Assembly (NCBI GenBank): GCA_947623455.1
Contig: OX392532.1
Coordinates: 30,850,792-30,914,791 of the forward strand
Direction: 5' to 3'
Length of the DNA stretch: 64,000 bases
DNA from: Mimachlamys varia
Lineage: Eukaryota; Mollusca; Bivalvia; Pectinida; Pectinidae
Numbering within the stretch: position 1 is the stretch's first letter; every line of letters begins with the position of its first letter. Shown here in pieces: positions 1-13,469 of the stretch. The notes under the pieces were generated by a model that saw only the letters and a program-made list of their open reading frames with translations, made no database searches and was not told the DNA's origin. The position numbers and the translations under genes were made by a program.

Positions 1-889
1 TACTGAATCATTTTCTAATATTAAAGTATATAAAGGCTAGTTTCTTTATTAACCGATACACTCAAAAAACAAAAAGCTTTCTCCATTTTATTAGCAAGAA
101 AGAAACTTTTGTGAAAATAAAAGAAACACATCCAATCTAGATGAAATTGATAAATAAGGTCGTTCTACACATAAAACTTTACATGTAGATGTCCAATCAA
201 GTAGTCATTCAACATCTTTGTTAGATGTTCTGATTAATGGTTACATACTTATTTTGGAACTCTTGAAGTTGAATTTCTATGATGAAAACTTTGGTACATG
301 TACTGGGTATTAGGAACAGAATATCATGATCAGTATTTGTAAATATTTCAGTTTTCATTTTTTTCCACAATTTTTTGTCCCTTTGTTTTGTTGACTTATA
401 ATTACCCTGAAACAAAATATTAAGTAGCTTGCTGGCTGCTTTCAGTTTCGACATATTCAAAGGGATGGAGATGTAAACCATGGTGTGTATCTAAGGATTA
501 ACATGTTGTTGGCTCTTGTGATCTTTAAACTTTAAAACTGCCGATTTTATCAAACTATACATTTACAGCCTGGTTTGATTTGTAGTATTGCGAATATATA
601 CATATAAACATTGTAATTAGAAACCAGTTAGACCTGCAAACTTTTTTTTTTTTTTTTTTTTGCACTTTGAGGAATTGAGAACTCTTTCAGATCACCTTCA
701 GTGGTTGTCGAGTTTGTGACGTACAATGTACATGTCAGATTTCTAGCAAATTCTAAATAAAAATATCAGGGGAGTTTATTTTTCTTTTTTTTTCTGAAGT
801 ACAGTATTTGTTGATTGTCTGATGACATCATCAAAACAGATATTACATTTTGAACTTGTGAGCAGTGATCATGAACATTCAGGTGCTTG
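1..889. other. AT-rich stretch, no gene recognised
   Basis: No exon with convincing splice sites and protein-like composition was found on either strand. The short open frames here have low-complexity AT-driven composition. There is a long T run near 640-661. Confidence 0.5.
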
Positions 890-1227
890 AAAGGCACAAT
901 ATACGTAACTTTTGGCAAAACTTGAAGCGAAAAATCAAGCCTAATAACATACATGTATTGTATTTTAGATTTAATTAAGATTAACTGATATCAGCAATAT
1001 CCAAGATGAATTCTTATGCGGTTACTGGTATCGCAGCAGTTGAATCTAGGTATTTGTAAACATGCGTCCATTTTTAACTTCTTCTTTGGATTTTTCTGTC
1101 AAGAGTTTCTTGTAAGTTACCACTCAGGTTTATTTCTTTTTAGGCTTATTTTTGCATGGTTATCAACTGGATTTTTTTCAGAATTTTGTTAGAAAATTCC
1201 CTGAAGTTACGTATATTGGGCCTTTAA
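890..1227 (+). mobile_element. piggyBac-like MITE, copy 1
   Basis: The left end is a degenerate form of AAGGCCCAATATACGTAAC, followed by the family's internal motif CAAAACTTGAAGCG. The right end is its inverse, GTTACGTATATTGGGCC, running into TTTAA. Better preserved copies elsewhere in the window have TTAA on both sides, the target used by piggyBac transposases. No coding capacity is visible, so the element would be non-autonomous. Confidence 0.75.
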
Positions 1228-1420
1228 GTAATGTACTGTATTCTTATAAAAGGCTCGTTTTGTTTATAAGAACTCTTTAAGTTATATTACTCGTAGTTAA
1301 ACACCCAATACAAAGCTAACTGTAGGTGGTCTTTCTGGTGTCTGGTTTACATGTATCACACCTGGTCTTTCTTCTGCTTTTCCATTGTATTTTTCATGTA
1401 TTCTATTATTGATTTTTCAG

Positions 1421-1529
1421 GATGATTATTATGATGGGAGGTAAAGATCTACGCTGGTACATTGGAGGTCACATCTGGATGGCTGTTGGCCTTCTGTTTC
1501 TAAACTGTCTCCATATGAAAATACTTTAA
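1421..1529 (+). CDS. Possible terminal coding exon of an unrecognised membrane protein
   Basis: A good 3' splice site (GATTTTTCAG) ends at 1420. The frame that opens one base later runs 35 residues to a TAA at 1527-1529. It contains GGKDLRWYIGG followed by a hydrophobic stretch, GHIWMAVGLLFLNCL, and a short basic end HMKIL. This looks like the last exon of a multi-pass membrane protein whose upstream exons lie before the window. The composition is richer in G, W and H than random AT-rich frames nearby. I do not recognise the family. The alternative is a chance frame: another phase of the same exon stops after seven residues. Confidence 0.35.
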
Positions 1530-1949
1530 GCTTGTTGGCATATACAATATGTTCTGATACATGTGCAATCTTGTGATTCATTATTTTTTACCATTATGCG
1601 TACTGTTCAACATACATATTTTAGCGGTACCCGGTAATCTTATTTTAGATATTTTTCGTGCTGAAAATATTTCGCTAAAACAAGATTGTGTTGATTTGTT
1701 TCTGTATATTGTTTTCTTCAGCAAATATTGTGTCGCCAATTAATCGTCACGATTATCTGTTTAAATTTGAATTCTGTTACACGCTAAAATTTGAGTACTC
1801 CAAAAAAAGTATGTTTACAGTACTTGCTATTGAGTGATTCGTGTGAAAGTCAAATAAGTGCTTACGTAATCTGCTATTTAATTTTGTTCTATAAAGCATT
1901 TTTATACCTATTTGTAAACATTTTCTTCAGTTTAGAAAGTATGATTTAT

Positions 1950-2266
1950 GTAAAGATTATTTTACACCACCAATCAGTATTTTATGTGATGTTTCAATGT
2001 CCAGTACGATGCATACCCTGTCACCTTCATCAGAGAAATGACCAGCAAAGCGTATGCACACAACAGGTGTAAAATGTGTTGGTAACGCCTAAGAGCTTAG
2101 ACGGAATGACCGATTTGTCATTTACCAGCTCATACCCAATTTACACCTGTTGTGTTCATACACTTTGCTGGTCATTAGTCTGATGAAGGTGACAGAGTAC
2201 ACATCGTACTAGTCATCGAAACGTCACAAAACATTTATTGGTTGTTTAAAATAATCTTTACTTAAA
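1950..2266. mobile_element. Foldback (inverted-repeat) element
   Basis: Two arms of roughly 120 bp (about 1950-2072 and 2140-2266) are imperfect inverted copies around a ~65-bp spacer. Matching pairs include TGACCAGCAAAG with CTTTGCTGGTCA, CTGTCACCTTCATCAG with CTGATGAAGGTGACAG, and ACAACAGGTGTAAA with TTTACACCTGTTGT. There is no coding capacity. Confidence 0.8.
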
Positions 2267-3094
2267 AAAAGAATTATACCTATAACTTTTTGTCTTCAAT
2301 GAATTTATATTTTACTACTCGTGCATGAAATTGTTATACATAAATTTACATTTACATTTCTGTATAATTTGTGATTTATAATGTTACAATTAGCTGTACA
2401 TGTTACAATGTAAGTAATTTCCAAAAGCAATAGAAGTATGTTTTTTTTTATTGTTTTTATTTACATATAGTTCTTTTTATTGGGGGGAAGGGGGGTTAAG
2501 TTGGGGGGAAGGATGCTAAAATGTGATCACCATCATGTGTTTGAATTGCCTGACTGGTAACTTAGATTCACATGCACAAAAATTTGTTTCACTGATTGTA
2601 TAAGCAACTCTTGATCTTGTTTTTGTCAAAATGCTGAAAGTTAGATAATTGCACAATATTGTTGGACATCATACAGTACATGTTCAGTAATGATTAATTC
2701 TATGTTTATTATGGAAGCAATTTTTCATATTTTTTTTCTAAAAATGTTCTGCTCTCTTCGTGTATTCAATTGTCTCCTACTTTCCTCCTTGAATTATTTT
2801 CATATTGTATGATCTTTTAAGTGTTCATCTTTGTTTGCTTAGATCACATTCTTTGCAGAATATCTTGATTCAAAAGTCAGTAAATTCATGCATACCAGGT
2901 AATAAACAGATGAATTAAATTCATATTTCATATTTTCACTGTCAGACCATAGATTGATGACCAAAGCTTTCAGCCTGTAATGATAGAGGTGTGCTTGGTT
3001 TGTGTTTTATAATGAGATTTTATTAAGGATGTCAGGTTTTGATGGTGGAGGCAAATTGGAGAGCTTCCGAGAAAAATATGCCAATCTCCTACAG
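2267..3094. other. Gene-free AT-rich sequence
   Basis: No exon, RNA gene or clear repeat was recognised. A G-rich run occurs near 2482-2512. Confidence 0.5.
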
Positions 3095-3765
3095 TACTTA
3101 GTAAAAGGCCCATATAGACCCCTTAGATCTGCAACCAGTCCCTAGCAACAGGCCCACATAGGCCCCTCAGATCTGCAACTAGTGCCTAGCAACAGGCCCA
3201 CATAGGCCCCTCAAACCCACACAGTTCCTAGCAACAGGCCCATATAGACCCCTCAAACCTGCAACCAGTCCCAAGCAACAGGCCCACATAGGCCCCTTAA
3301 ACCTGCAACCAGTCCCTAGCAACAGACCCACATAGGCCACTCAAATCTGCAACTAGTGCCTAGCAACAGACCCACATAGGCCACTCAAATCTGCAACTAG
3401 TGCCTAGCAACAGACCCACATGGGCCGCTTAAACCTGCAACCAGTCCCTAGCAACAGACCCACATAGGTCACTCAAATCTGCAACTAGTGCCTAGCAACA
3501 GACCCACATAGGCCCCTTAAACCTGCAACCAGTCCCTAGCAACAGACCCACATAGGCCCCTTAAACCTGCAACCAGTCCCTAGCAACAGGCTCACACAGG
3601 CCCCTTAAACCTGCAACCAGTCCCTAGCAACAGGCTCACACAGGCCCCTTAAACCTGCAACCAGTCCCAAGCAATAATAGACCCATATAGGCCCCTCGAA
3701 CCCACAACCAGTTCTTAGCAACAGACCCACACGGGTCCCTCAAGCCTACAACTAGGCACTTGCTT
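3095..3765. repeat. Tandem array, ~44-bp unit, about 15 copies
   Basis: The unit contains CTGCAACCAGTCCCTAGCAA and CAGGCCCACATAGGCCCCTT. Copies differ by a few substitutions (CAACTAGTGCC versus CAACCAGTCCC; GGCCCC versus GGCCAC). It is much more GC-rich than its surroundings. Confidence 0.9.
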
Positions 3766-3769
3766 ATTA

Positions 3770-6660
3770 ACCATGCAAGTGGTAGGCATTCTATTCTTTG
3801 ATATGATGTGAAAGGGTAAAGGGATCACTTATCTACCAAGTGCATTTTTTTCAAGGTTCTCCATGACCAGTTTCCTCCCAAGCTAAGACCCTAGAGTGCT
3901 AACATGCAGGCCATCAATAAATAATTATGGCCCTTTGGTGAGGGGCATATCCAGAATTATGACTATGTCCCTGGTCAGGGTTATTTTTCCCGGAGATCAT
4001 ATTTCCCTCAGGTTATTGCCTGCTGCTAGGGTTACACAGTTATTCCCTGGGCTTATTCATTTGTGACATCAATTTCCGTGATACATCTGATTTTTGAAAT
4101 GTCAGATGACCCGTTTTCCTCCAATGAAAACATTTCTCATAAAAGTGAAGTATGCATATTATAAGAATGATTATGTATCGGTTGAAAGAATGTGTTTCAT
4201 TATTTACTTAAACCTGTGGAGCAATGATCAGGGGCTAGTGATCATAGATGGCTATATAATTAGACGCTTAAATCATTTATTGACCAGGCATTGCCTTTTT
4301 TTGAGGGAAAGTGTGAGTGATTGTAATTTTGTACTTATGATGTCGATCAAAAACAGTAGTGTTGTAACTTGTCATTGTATGTGATATTTAGCCTGAAAGA
4401 GGTCGGTTGTTAAAAAATACGATGTTTATAATCCTATCACATAATAGATATTACACAGCTTGAATCTCAATGAAATTTATGCACTAATTTTATATTACTG
4501 CTCTTATGTACAATTGTGCATATTTTTTCTGATAGAATTTCTCGAACTAATAGAAATGTGTTGAAAGACATTTCATTTGATGTAATTGCTAATTGATAAT
4601 GTAGATGATCAATGTGTTTGTTTGTATAGATAATACATGTCTTTAATATACATGTAGATAACTATGTAAATGTATTGATATTGATACTGAAAAACTGAAA
4701 AATATTTTCCCTTTTTTTTTCGAAATAATAATACATAAAATTATGTATTCAATTTCAATTCATGTAATAAAAAGTTAGGTATTCTGTAAATTAAAATCTT
4801 GTAAGGGAATGTCCAGATGACAAATAAGATATAAGATATATCATAGGTGTTTGAAACCTCAAATGAAGGAAATCTCCCTCATTCCACATTTCCAAAGAGG
4901 GTGAAATTTGACTGAAACTGCATTGCTCAACATGTCTTTACTTTTTGTATCAAAATAAGTATTCATTTGGTCCGGATCGGACATATACCTGCTATGGTCA
5001 TTACACACACCCTGCTGTGAGTGTGCAGTAACTACATTGTAGTATATCATTTGACCACAGGTAAAGATTTTGTGTTTGTGTGATTTGGGACGTATATCAA
5101 GGAGTTTTCGAGGGAGATTGGTAAATTTAGATCAAAATGAGGGAGTCTCCCTTCTAATGGACTATTTTTCTTGTTTGGATTTTCTAGTAATTTACCTCAG
5201 TACCCAGGGATTCAAAGTATGATTAACTATATCATTTCAAGGATTTGATTATTTCTACCCCGTTCACCCCTAAACAGCTATAAGACTAACCCGTGCTATC
5301 ATCTGGACAAGTTTATTATTGTCTTGAGTGGTGATAGGGTTACTGAAATTAGTACCTTTTATCCATCTTGTAATTATTGAAAAATATCAGATGATAAAAA
5401 TTGAAATCATATTAAGATGTGTTCTTTAATCATGATTCTTCAATAATTTGTTTTTTATAGAATAATTATGTTGTAATGAATTGTTGAGATAGCTTTGAAC
5501 ACCTCAAAAATGTTCAACATACAAATACATAAACTATATATAAACACACTGTATAATTTACAAAGAATAATAATATGACTTGTTTTTGATCTGTATAGAT
5601 GATTTCATATAGGATTATATATATTGCATATACATTTAAATATATTAACTTTGTTCTTGGTATTCGTTCTGTATATACATTTATGTAGAAAATGTGCATT
5701 AATTGTTTATATATTAGTGGAACCACGTACAGCTTAATAATCTGTGTGTGACTTCATGCTTACAAAATAAAGTAAAGCAGAGATTGTGATATATATATGA
5801 ATATGTGTTCAATTTATCCATTGATCATACCTCCCACAATGAAGTTGCGGGGAAGGGGTATACTAGCTAGAATTAGCTTGCAATGTTCTGTAGTCCATCC
5901 GACGGACTTTGTCTGGTTATGCTTTCACTCAGTTTATACAATGAATTTTTCGCCCACCGTCATCAGATGGTGGGTTTATCAAAACACCCTGCGTCCGTCC
6001 TTAAATAATTCTTGTTATTGCTGTTTCTGGAAAAGTTCTGGATGGATCATTCTCAAATTTCATATGTGGGTTTCCCTTGGTGCATAGTTTTGCATACTTC
6101 ATTTTTGGACAAATCAGATAAATAATATGGCTGATAGGTGGCCATCTTGGATTTGTAAGTAATAGTTTAATAATGGTTTTATTCAGCGCATATATATATA
6201 TACTCAGTCAAATTGCAGGTAACCTATCACAAAAGAGCAAAACTAAATACAATGGGGTACAGCTGTATCTGTGGTAAAATGGATGGGTATAGTGTATGAA
6301 TGATGTGGAATGTATCGTGTTAAAATGTGTTGTTTTAAACTTGTATAACAAAATAACCAAGACAGACCAATTTTTACCTTTAGTTTATGCATTTATTGTT
6401 GTTATTTTAAATACCTAGGACAAAATCATAACATGTATTTACAAACCCTTTACATATCAACCTACAAAAATAAACAAAAGTCTTAATTTTCTGCAAAAGT
6501 TGAATTACCTTATATTGCACCTAAATATGTGAACATTGCAACTAAATATGTGAACATTGCAAAGCATCATGTCTTAATAATCACTCAATCTGTCATACAT
6601 TAATCAAAAGATAAATGAAACATGCACTTGCAAGGTCATTCACTCGAACCTACAAAATCT
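3770..6660. other. Gene-free interval with degenerate dispersed repeats
   Basis: Open frames here (for example near 4094-4384) lack protein-like composition or paired splice sites. About 5797-6180 resembles a dispersed molluscan repeat, with CCACCGTCATCAGATGGTGG, a CGTCCGTCC run and GGTGGCCATCTTGGAT. Part of it recurs near 27600-27780 as CCAAGATGGCC. Nothing else was recognised. Confidence 0.45.
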
Positions 6661-6663
6661 GCC

Positions 6664-7306
6664 AGTACAGTATTAAACAAGTGGCACAGAGGGCCTGTAT
6701 CGCTCACCTGGATACTTTGGTATCTAGGTAATCATGGTAAAATATTTTCTAAAAAGATCCCATGGACAGACCAAAAGAAAAATGGTTGAAGCACATCTGT
6801 ATAAATCAAAAGTTTGGTTAATTGGTTTGTATCTCATCTAGGGGGTTGAGGTCCATCGTTTGTATAAATCTTAATCCCAGCCACCTAGGTATGCTACCAC
6901 TGAAATACATTGCTTAGATCCAGAGAAGAAGTCTCTAATATCAATGAGCCAAATTGACCCCTTTTGGCCCCTGGGGGGTCAGCCCCACCATTTGTACAAT
7001 TGTGAATCCCAACCCCATACTCATGCTGCTGCTTCAGAGAAGAAGTCATTTATAATATGAGCGGTATACATTGCTCTGTTTCAGAGAAGAATTTGTTTAT
7101 ATCAATATTGCCAAATTGACCCCTTTTGGCGTCAGCCCCACCATTTGTACAATTTTTTCCCCCAACCCATAGGGATGCTTCTGACCAAATTGGGTCAAAT
7201 TCTGTTTAGCAGTTATGAAAAAGAAGTAGATTGTTGACGGACTGATGACGGACACCACGGTATGGCATAAGCTCACCTTGGTTCTATGGACTAGGTGAGC
7301 TTATAA
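6664..7306 (+). repeat. Dispersed repeat with inverted ends
   Basis: It starts near GGGCCTGTATCGCTCACCTG and ends with GGACTAGGTGAGCTTATAA, so CTCACCT and AGGTGAG form inverted termini. Internally it has repeated blocks around ATTGACCCCTTTTGG and GCCCCACCATTTGTACAA, and ends with TGACGGACTGATGACGGACA. A degenerate relative lies at about 56110-56700. It resembles a non-autonomous DNA element; no open reading frame is preserved. Confidence 0.6.
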
Positions 7307-10300
7307 TACTACAGCCGAACCTTAAATCTCAAAGTTGATGGGACCATTGGATAACATCAAAATATTCGAGTTATGGGAGTTTGAATGCTATAGTGTGAAA
7401 CTTGGCCGGGACCGACAAATTACTTCGAATTAAACGGGGTTTTCGAGATAATGAGGGTCTCCAGTAAGTGTTTATTTTTACCACACAAATACTTGAATGG
7501 TGTAAAAAGTGAAAGTATGTACCTTATTTAAAATTGGCATATACATTCAATACTACTTACACATTACAAAAGTATCTAAATGTCTTATGTGATTGCACAT
7601 TTAAAGACACATGAGAAAAGCACCTTTATATCATTGTCTTGTAATTTTAATGCATTTGAAAATTCACAGCATTTTAATGAAACCACTACGAATTAAAAAA
7701 TAAAGAGAGAAATACTTTTATCTAAGAAAGAAACATGTACATTATTATAGAAGGATTTCGACAGTGTCCTACAACTATGATCATTAAATGATGAATAGCT
7801 TAATTGCAGTATCTTTGAAATCGCAGGAGTTATTTATACGTGCACTCGTGGAATAGATTACAGCATGGCAAAATTGAAAGTAATGTCATGGCTATAGCCA
7901 TTTTTGGGTTGATTTCCATTAAAAAAATTGACCATTTTTCACTTGACAGATAATTATATAAGTACATGTCCATTAATCAGAGCAGGGGAGATCACTTCAA
8001 AACTAATTAATTTTACGTTACAAATTATTCACTGTACTGTATCCATACTATGACATTAAATTACGACCTTAAAATAGGAATGTTTTTTACACATTTTGAA
8101 ATAACACTACTGAACCCTCTTACCTTGAGAAGTCCTCCATGTCATGAATATTCTCCCAGTAGTGATTAAAATATGGAAAAAATTATTGGAATGTAGTAAT
8201 TAATTCTATAATGTTAATTTCATCTACATGAACCTTACATGACACTAAGCATTGTACAGTGTATTAAGTATGAGTGCAATTGTACATATTTATGCTAATT
8301 ATATAACAGGTCATGTCTTTAAATACCCAAGTTCATATCACAGCAACAGGAAATCAATGTTTGCAAAACTCTGTTGAAATCCTTCCTATCAGACTTCATG
8401 GTAAACATGGATGCAGTTGAATTACGTTCATACTGACATGAATGTTAAAAAAATTCCTGTTCAATCCATATATTTACATCTTTACTATAGAAATGTTGTT
8501 TAAATAATTTATATATTTTTTTCTTCAATAATTATTTCATTAACTGCATTTATTTTGTATTTACGTCGTCCTTTAAATATTTACCATTGCATGGCATTGC
8601 CACTATAATATATTACTCTACCAAGTTCAGTTGGTCTTCATAGACACAAAATTGAGCTAATTTCTCCATGTCATTCGAAGCAAAGCAACAACACTCGCAT
8701 TGAATAACTTAAAGGTTGATAAATGACATCATAATCAAACCACATGTTTATGGGAGGACAGTTTTTGCTTTCATACTCAAACAAAAAGCATTTCATATAG
8801 CTGCTGATATGCTCATATAGAGGGTTTCAGTGCAAATGTAAATATAAGAACATACAATATTGCATGGGGCTGAAAAAAATTCACTTCATTTTTGAGTTCG
8901 AAATTGAATCCTTCAGTTAAAAAAAAAAAAAAATAGCACTGCCTTAAAAAATACCCAATTAGTCCCAGGGTGACCCACCATATAAATATTACCTTTCATG
9001 ATTCCCAAATTTCAATGTAAATAAGAACAAGCCTTCAATGCAAAAAAAAAAAAACAATAATTTTACCAAATACATTTCAAGAAGTCCTAACATTGAAAAT
9101 TAATCCCATCTGTAATAACAAAGTCCCTTAACTATGACCAAGTTATCTACAACCTGAATATATAACCTGAAATCTAGAATGCTTTCAAAAACAAAAATTT
9201 AAACTGAAAATTATATTTTGGTTATGTTTATAGCTTAAAAAAAATACCCTAAAAAACTCTTTTGGAAAAATATTCAGAACTGTAAGATTTTTCTCAAAAT
9301 TTGCAATCAGATACCAAGGTAATACAAATAAAACTCAAATATTTTTTACTATTGCCTATATTATTTTTTCAGAAAAGAAAAAATATACCACAATGTGAAA
9401 ACGATATATAACAACATAGTAAACTTGGTCCATATAAGCATACCTTACAAGTATTTAAAGGTAAACCACTAGTTCCATACAGAAATTCTCTACTACATCT
9501 GGGATTACAAAACCAGAGATGTGCTTGCTTGTTTGCAATACATTCATACCTATAAACTTATTTACCAAATCAGATTGACTTACATGTACCAGGTCATGTA
9601 TGAATCATGTGAGCAACTTTAAATAAAAAACTTAAGTAGTACTGCCCAAGCTTACAAAAATAGAAAGTTTGCATCAATATTGTGGCAATATCGCAACGAA
9701 CAAATCAGTTTGCCAGAACATGTCCCCAGAAGTGCACCGACTATCACTGCTAGCAGTGATACTCATGTGATGTTCTGGCACACATCTTCATTTCGCTAGA
9801 ATGTCACCGGAATATCGCAAGAAGTGAGCCTCAGATTAAAAACTTCTGGCATGGATATATGTGAATAGCTTACTCTCCATACCAAAAAGTTCTGCAATTC
9901 AGAAATCATACATTATATTGAAATTTCATAATTGACGACACTTTTGAGGAAAAAATAGAATATTTTCAAATATAATAATAACATTTACAGACCAACTGAA
10001 ATGGGAGATAACTCTTATTTTATATCTTGACCCATAAAATAGTGTTTCAGTTTGCATATAACCTTTAATAAGAATCAAAACTTCATTATCATTTTTGTGT
10101 AATATACTAGAAAATTGAACTACATAAAGACCTGTATATATGAAAAAATAAATACTAAGAAGTCGCTCACATACAGGCAATATATATTACATGTACATAT
10201 AAATATATTAATGGTATGAATATTTATTACATGTACATATGTAGTATACATAAAATATAAAGGCAGTCTTTCCATTTTATACACTAATAAAACCCTGAGC

Positions 10301-10544
10301 TAGATATCTTTTCATAATTGATATGATACAACTTTTCTCGATTCTCATTGGCTTAAATATGGTCACATGGAAGTCCATATTTTAGGATATTAACTTGATA
10401 TTTCTATTTTTAGAAAGACAAAGTCAATCTTGCGTTTATGAAATCAACACCATTGTCATGTAAATAATACCACTGTAAATTTCATGCTTTATCAAGATAG
10501 ATATAATGCAATTTTGCAAACAAGTTTCATATCTAATATTCAAA
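7307..10544. other. Gene-free interval
   Basis: At 7311-7450 there is one end of a pogo/Tc1-like repeat (CCGAACCTTAAATCTCAAAG, then AATTAAACGGGGTTTTCGAG). The rest is AT-rich with A/T homopolymers and no supported exon. Confidence 0.45.
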
Positions 10545-10647
10545 TTAAAGGCCCAATATACGTAACTTCAGGGAAATTTTTGGTATTCTGAAAAATTCTG
10601 TTTTTCGCTTCAAGTTTTGCTGAAAGTTACGTATATTGGGCCTTTAA
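10545..10647 (+). mobile_element. piggyBac-like MITE, shortest complete copy (~100 bp)
   Basis: TTAA lies at 10545-10548 and again at 10644-10647. Inside these, AGGCCCAATATACGTAACTT at the left is matched by its inverse at the right, AAGTTACGTATATTGGGCC. Between them is the family motif CGCTTCAAGTTTTGC. This copy shows the family's ends and TTAA flanks most clearly. Confidence 0.85.
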
Positions 10648-10796
10648 GGATCTTTGATTCACCCTTGGTCAATATTTGATTCTAACATGATATTGACCTC
10701 ACTAAAGGTCCATAATTGAAGAATATAAGAATGAATATTATTTTGTTATAAGAATCAAATGGTAATGCCAAAGTTTAAATATCTTTGAGAATTATT

Positions 10797-10955
10797 TAAG
10801 GATTAAAGTTTCTTTCTGGTGGTTTTATCAAAGGATAAAGTTCAGTAGGATATCAATAGTTGGAATGGAACGCGAAGCGTTCCATGAAACAACTATCGAT
10901 ATCCTACTTAACTTTATCCTTTGATAAAACCACCAGAAAGAAACTTTAATCCTTA
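10797..10955. mobile_element. Long near-perfect palindrome
   Basis: Arms of about 77 bp (10797-10873 and 10876-10955) are almost exact inverted copies. Pairs include GGATTAAAGTTTCTTTCTGG with CCAGAAAGAAACTTTAATCC and GGTTTTATCAAAGGATAAAG with its inverse. The centre is the hairpin GGAACGC-GAA-GCGTTCC. No coding capacity. Confidence 0.9.
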
Positions 10956-13369
10956 TATTTACTGTCCAGACCTTAAATTCCCATGTGTAATTATTTCTTT
11001 AATCAGATATTATGATACTTACTGCGATGAAATCAAACAGTATCGTTTGGTTTCGGTAGACTGTTGAAACAGCCGCCTTATGAGGTGACGAACTCCCGCG
11101 AAATTTCAGTCAACAAGTAAACAAGAAAGGTCCAAAAGATTACATCTTTTTATAGTTATTTTTTCACATAAGTTTATATATAAACAAACCATACTGTCTT
11201 TGTTTCTGTTATTGTATTAAAAAAAACCCATTAAAATGCTTCGTATTTATTTCTTAAATAAATTAACACATACTACGCGGCAGGATATTGATCGAGTCTG
11301 AAAAGTAGTGACGCGGCCTCGTGTTCAAATCGTAACGGAGTGTATTACTGCGCGCTGCGCCAATAGGCGCGTGATCCACTGATTTTATCGGAAAATAAAG
11401 TTCAGTAGGCATTCGTAGAAATGTATAGGCAATATACTATCAATTCCAAACAGACTGTAAATATTACTTCTTAAACAACAATTTAATGACCTTATAATCA
11501 TTTTTTCATAAACTCTTCATGCCATAAAACATTAACAAAACAATATTTTTTATGTAATGAACAAAAAAAGGCCCATTGTAAAAAAATAATGGGGAAAAAT
11601 CAAGCACTTTATATTTAAATATTGAATGAAATCAATAAGCACCGAAGATAACAAATCGAAAGAAAACAATTATGGTTTTGCTGTGATCCCCATATATACC
11701 GGCCGCTGTCAAAATTTGTATACATTGTTTTTTTTATACCCTCTCTGCATATTTGACCAGTTTTAGATGTGCATATCATGCGCCAAGGAGAAGTGTACAT
11801 TTGGTGTACCGCAAAAGCATTTAAGAAGCACAAAACAAGATGCACAAAATTGCTACGAATTTCAAGATGTCATGTCCATTTAAATGATACTGATCAGTAG
11901 AAATCTATTTTTTTTAAAGAATGCTAAGCTTCAGCTATTTTTGTCTTATTTTACCAACGTTTTACTTCAACAAAGTTAACAACCAATTTATCATTACACA
12001 ATAAGTAAACATGTCCCCCTTATTGAACCATGCGACTGCTGAATCATGTGACTTTTGTTCTGGAAAGTTGTATCTTGGAAACAACGTAAACAATTTCCAG
12101 AAGAATAGAAAACTATACCTTGTGTGACATTATGATAACATGAACAATTAATATCAGATGTGAGAACATTTTTATACCAAGATAACATTTAACAAGGAAG
12201 AACTGAAAAGCTACAAAAATAAAATCTTGATTAAACATTAAGTGGATTTTTAACATCTACATAATATAAGACTGTCACTATCTCATATGATAAAAAAAAA
12301 ATAAAGCTACTACAGTTATGGCTTATTGTATAATGGGAAGCATTAGTAATTTTAGTGCATGTTATAGTTTAACTTCAGGATAACAATACCAAATACTGTA
12401 AAAATCTTATTTTCACAGGCATTTAATTTTCATGGATGATGAAAATTCGCGGAAATTAATCGTCGTGATATAGTTTCAATCAGACGTATGTCAACTGTAG
12501 GAGTACTGTACTGTAGAAAGGATTTAAGATCGCATTTATCACAAATGTGAAATAGTCGTTCATATGAAAATGGAAATTAGGTCGCCGCAAAAATGAGTTG
12601 GTTTACAGTACACCAGTCAACATAAAAACTTTCCTTTTTTTTCCAGTAGGTTTACAGCTTGATGGTGTTAACTCATTTGCCTCTAAAATTGCATAATGAA
12701 CCATTCCATCCTTTGAATTGGAAGAGTTCAATTGTGTTTTCGGGGGTGAATGAGTCAAGAATCCCAGTAGCAATATTTTTACGAAAAACGATACAAATAA
12801 AATAAACAAATTATAATTAACAACTGTCAATATGAGTGTAAAAACAAAAAAACACTGTCGTCTAGACAAGGTTTCTTATCAATAACTTCAGACTGCTAAC
12901 CTATTGCACTATCTATTCAACAGAAGTTTCTGGTCCAATTGTTCTATACTTCTGTCTAAACAGAAGTTTAAGGGGAGGCTACTGCATGTAGGAATAGGAA
13001 AATTTAACCACTGTGCAGTGGGACAGGGGTCATTAAGTACATACATATTTTACATGTAACCATGTGGTTTATAACTGCATAGCAGGACATTTTAATGGTC
13101 ATAAAATTTGGCAATTTGGTCATGAAAAGTGAAAGTTTAATTTTGGTGGTTTAAAATTTGGCAATTTTCAATAATCTAGGGTTTTAATTTGGCGTTGAGC
13201 ATGTATATTACCTACCGGGATATATATAGATGAACTGTTATGTCCATATATTTTATCCATATTAATTAATTTTTTTGTGACTTGTACCAACAAATACCCA
13301 TTACTCTCAGGAGTTAACGAAGCAACAGGAGTAATCAAAGGTTAATGACAGTTGGAACAAAAACTTACA
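10956..13369. other. Gene-free interval downstream of the membrane-protein gene
   Basis: No supported exon. Around 11270-11420 there is a locally GC-richer block (GGACGCGGC-like and CGCGCTGCGCCAATAGGCGC) that ends in AATAAAGTTCAGTAGG, a phrase shared with the palindrome at 10.8 kb. They may therefore be parts of one larger element. Confidence 0.4.
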
Positions 13370-13375
13370 TTTATT
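13370..13375 (-). terminator. Candidate polyadenylation signal of the membrane-protein gene
   Basis: AATAAA on the minus strand lies about 95 nt downstream of the stop codon at 13470. It is the first such hexamer in a plausible position. Confidence 0.45.
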
Positions 13376-13469
13376 TAATTGGCGGTGTGGCAATTTATAT
13401 ACAGGCCCACCAAATCGCCAAATTAAAGCCCCGCTAAAATTTCCCGCCATACGGTATATCACATTATGT

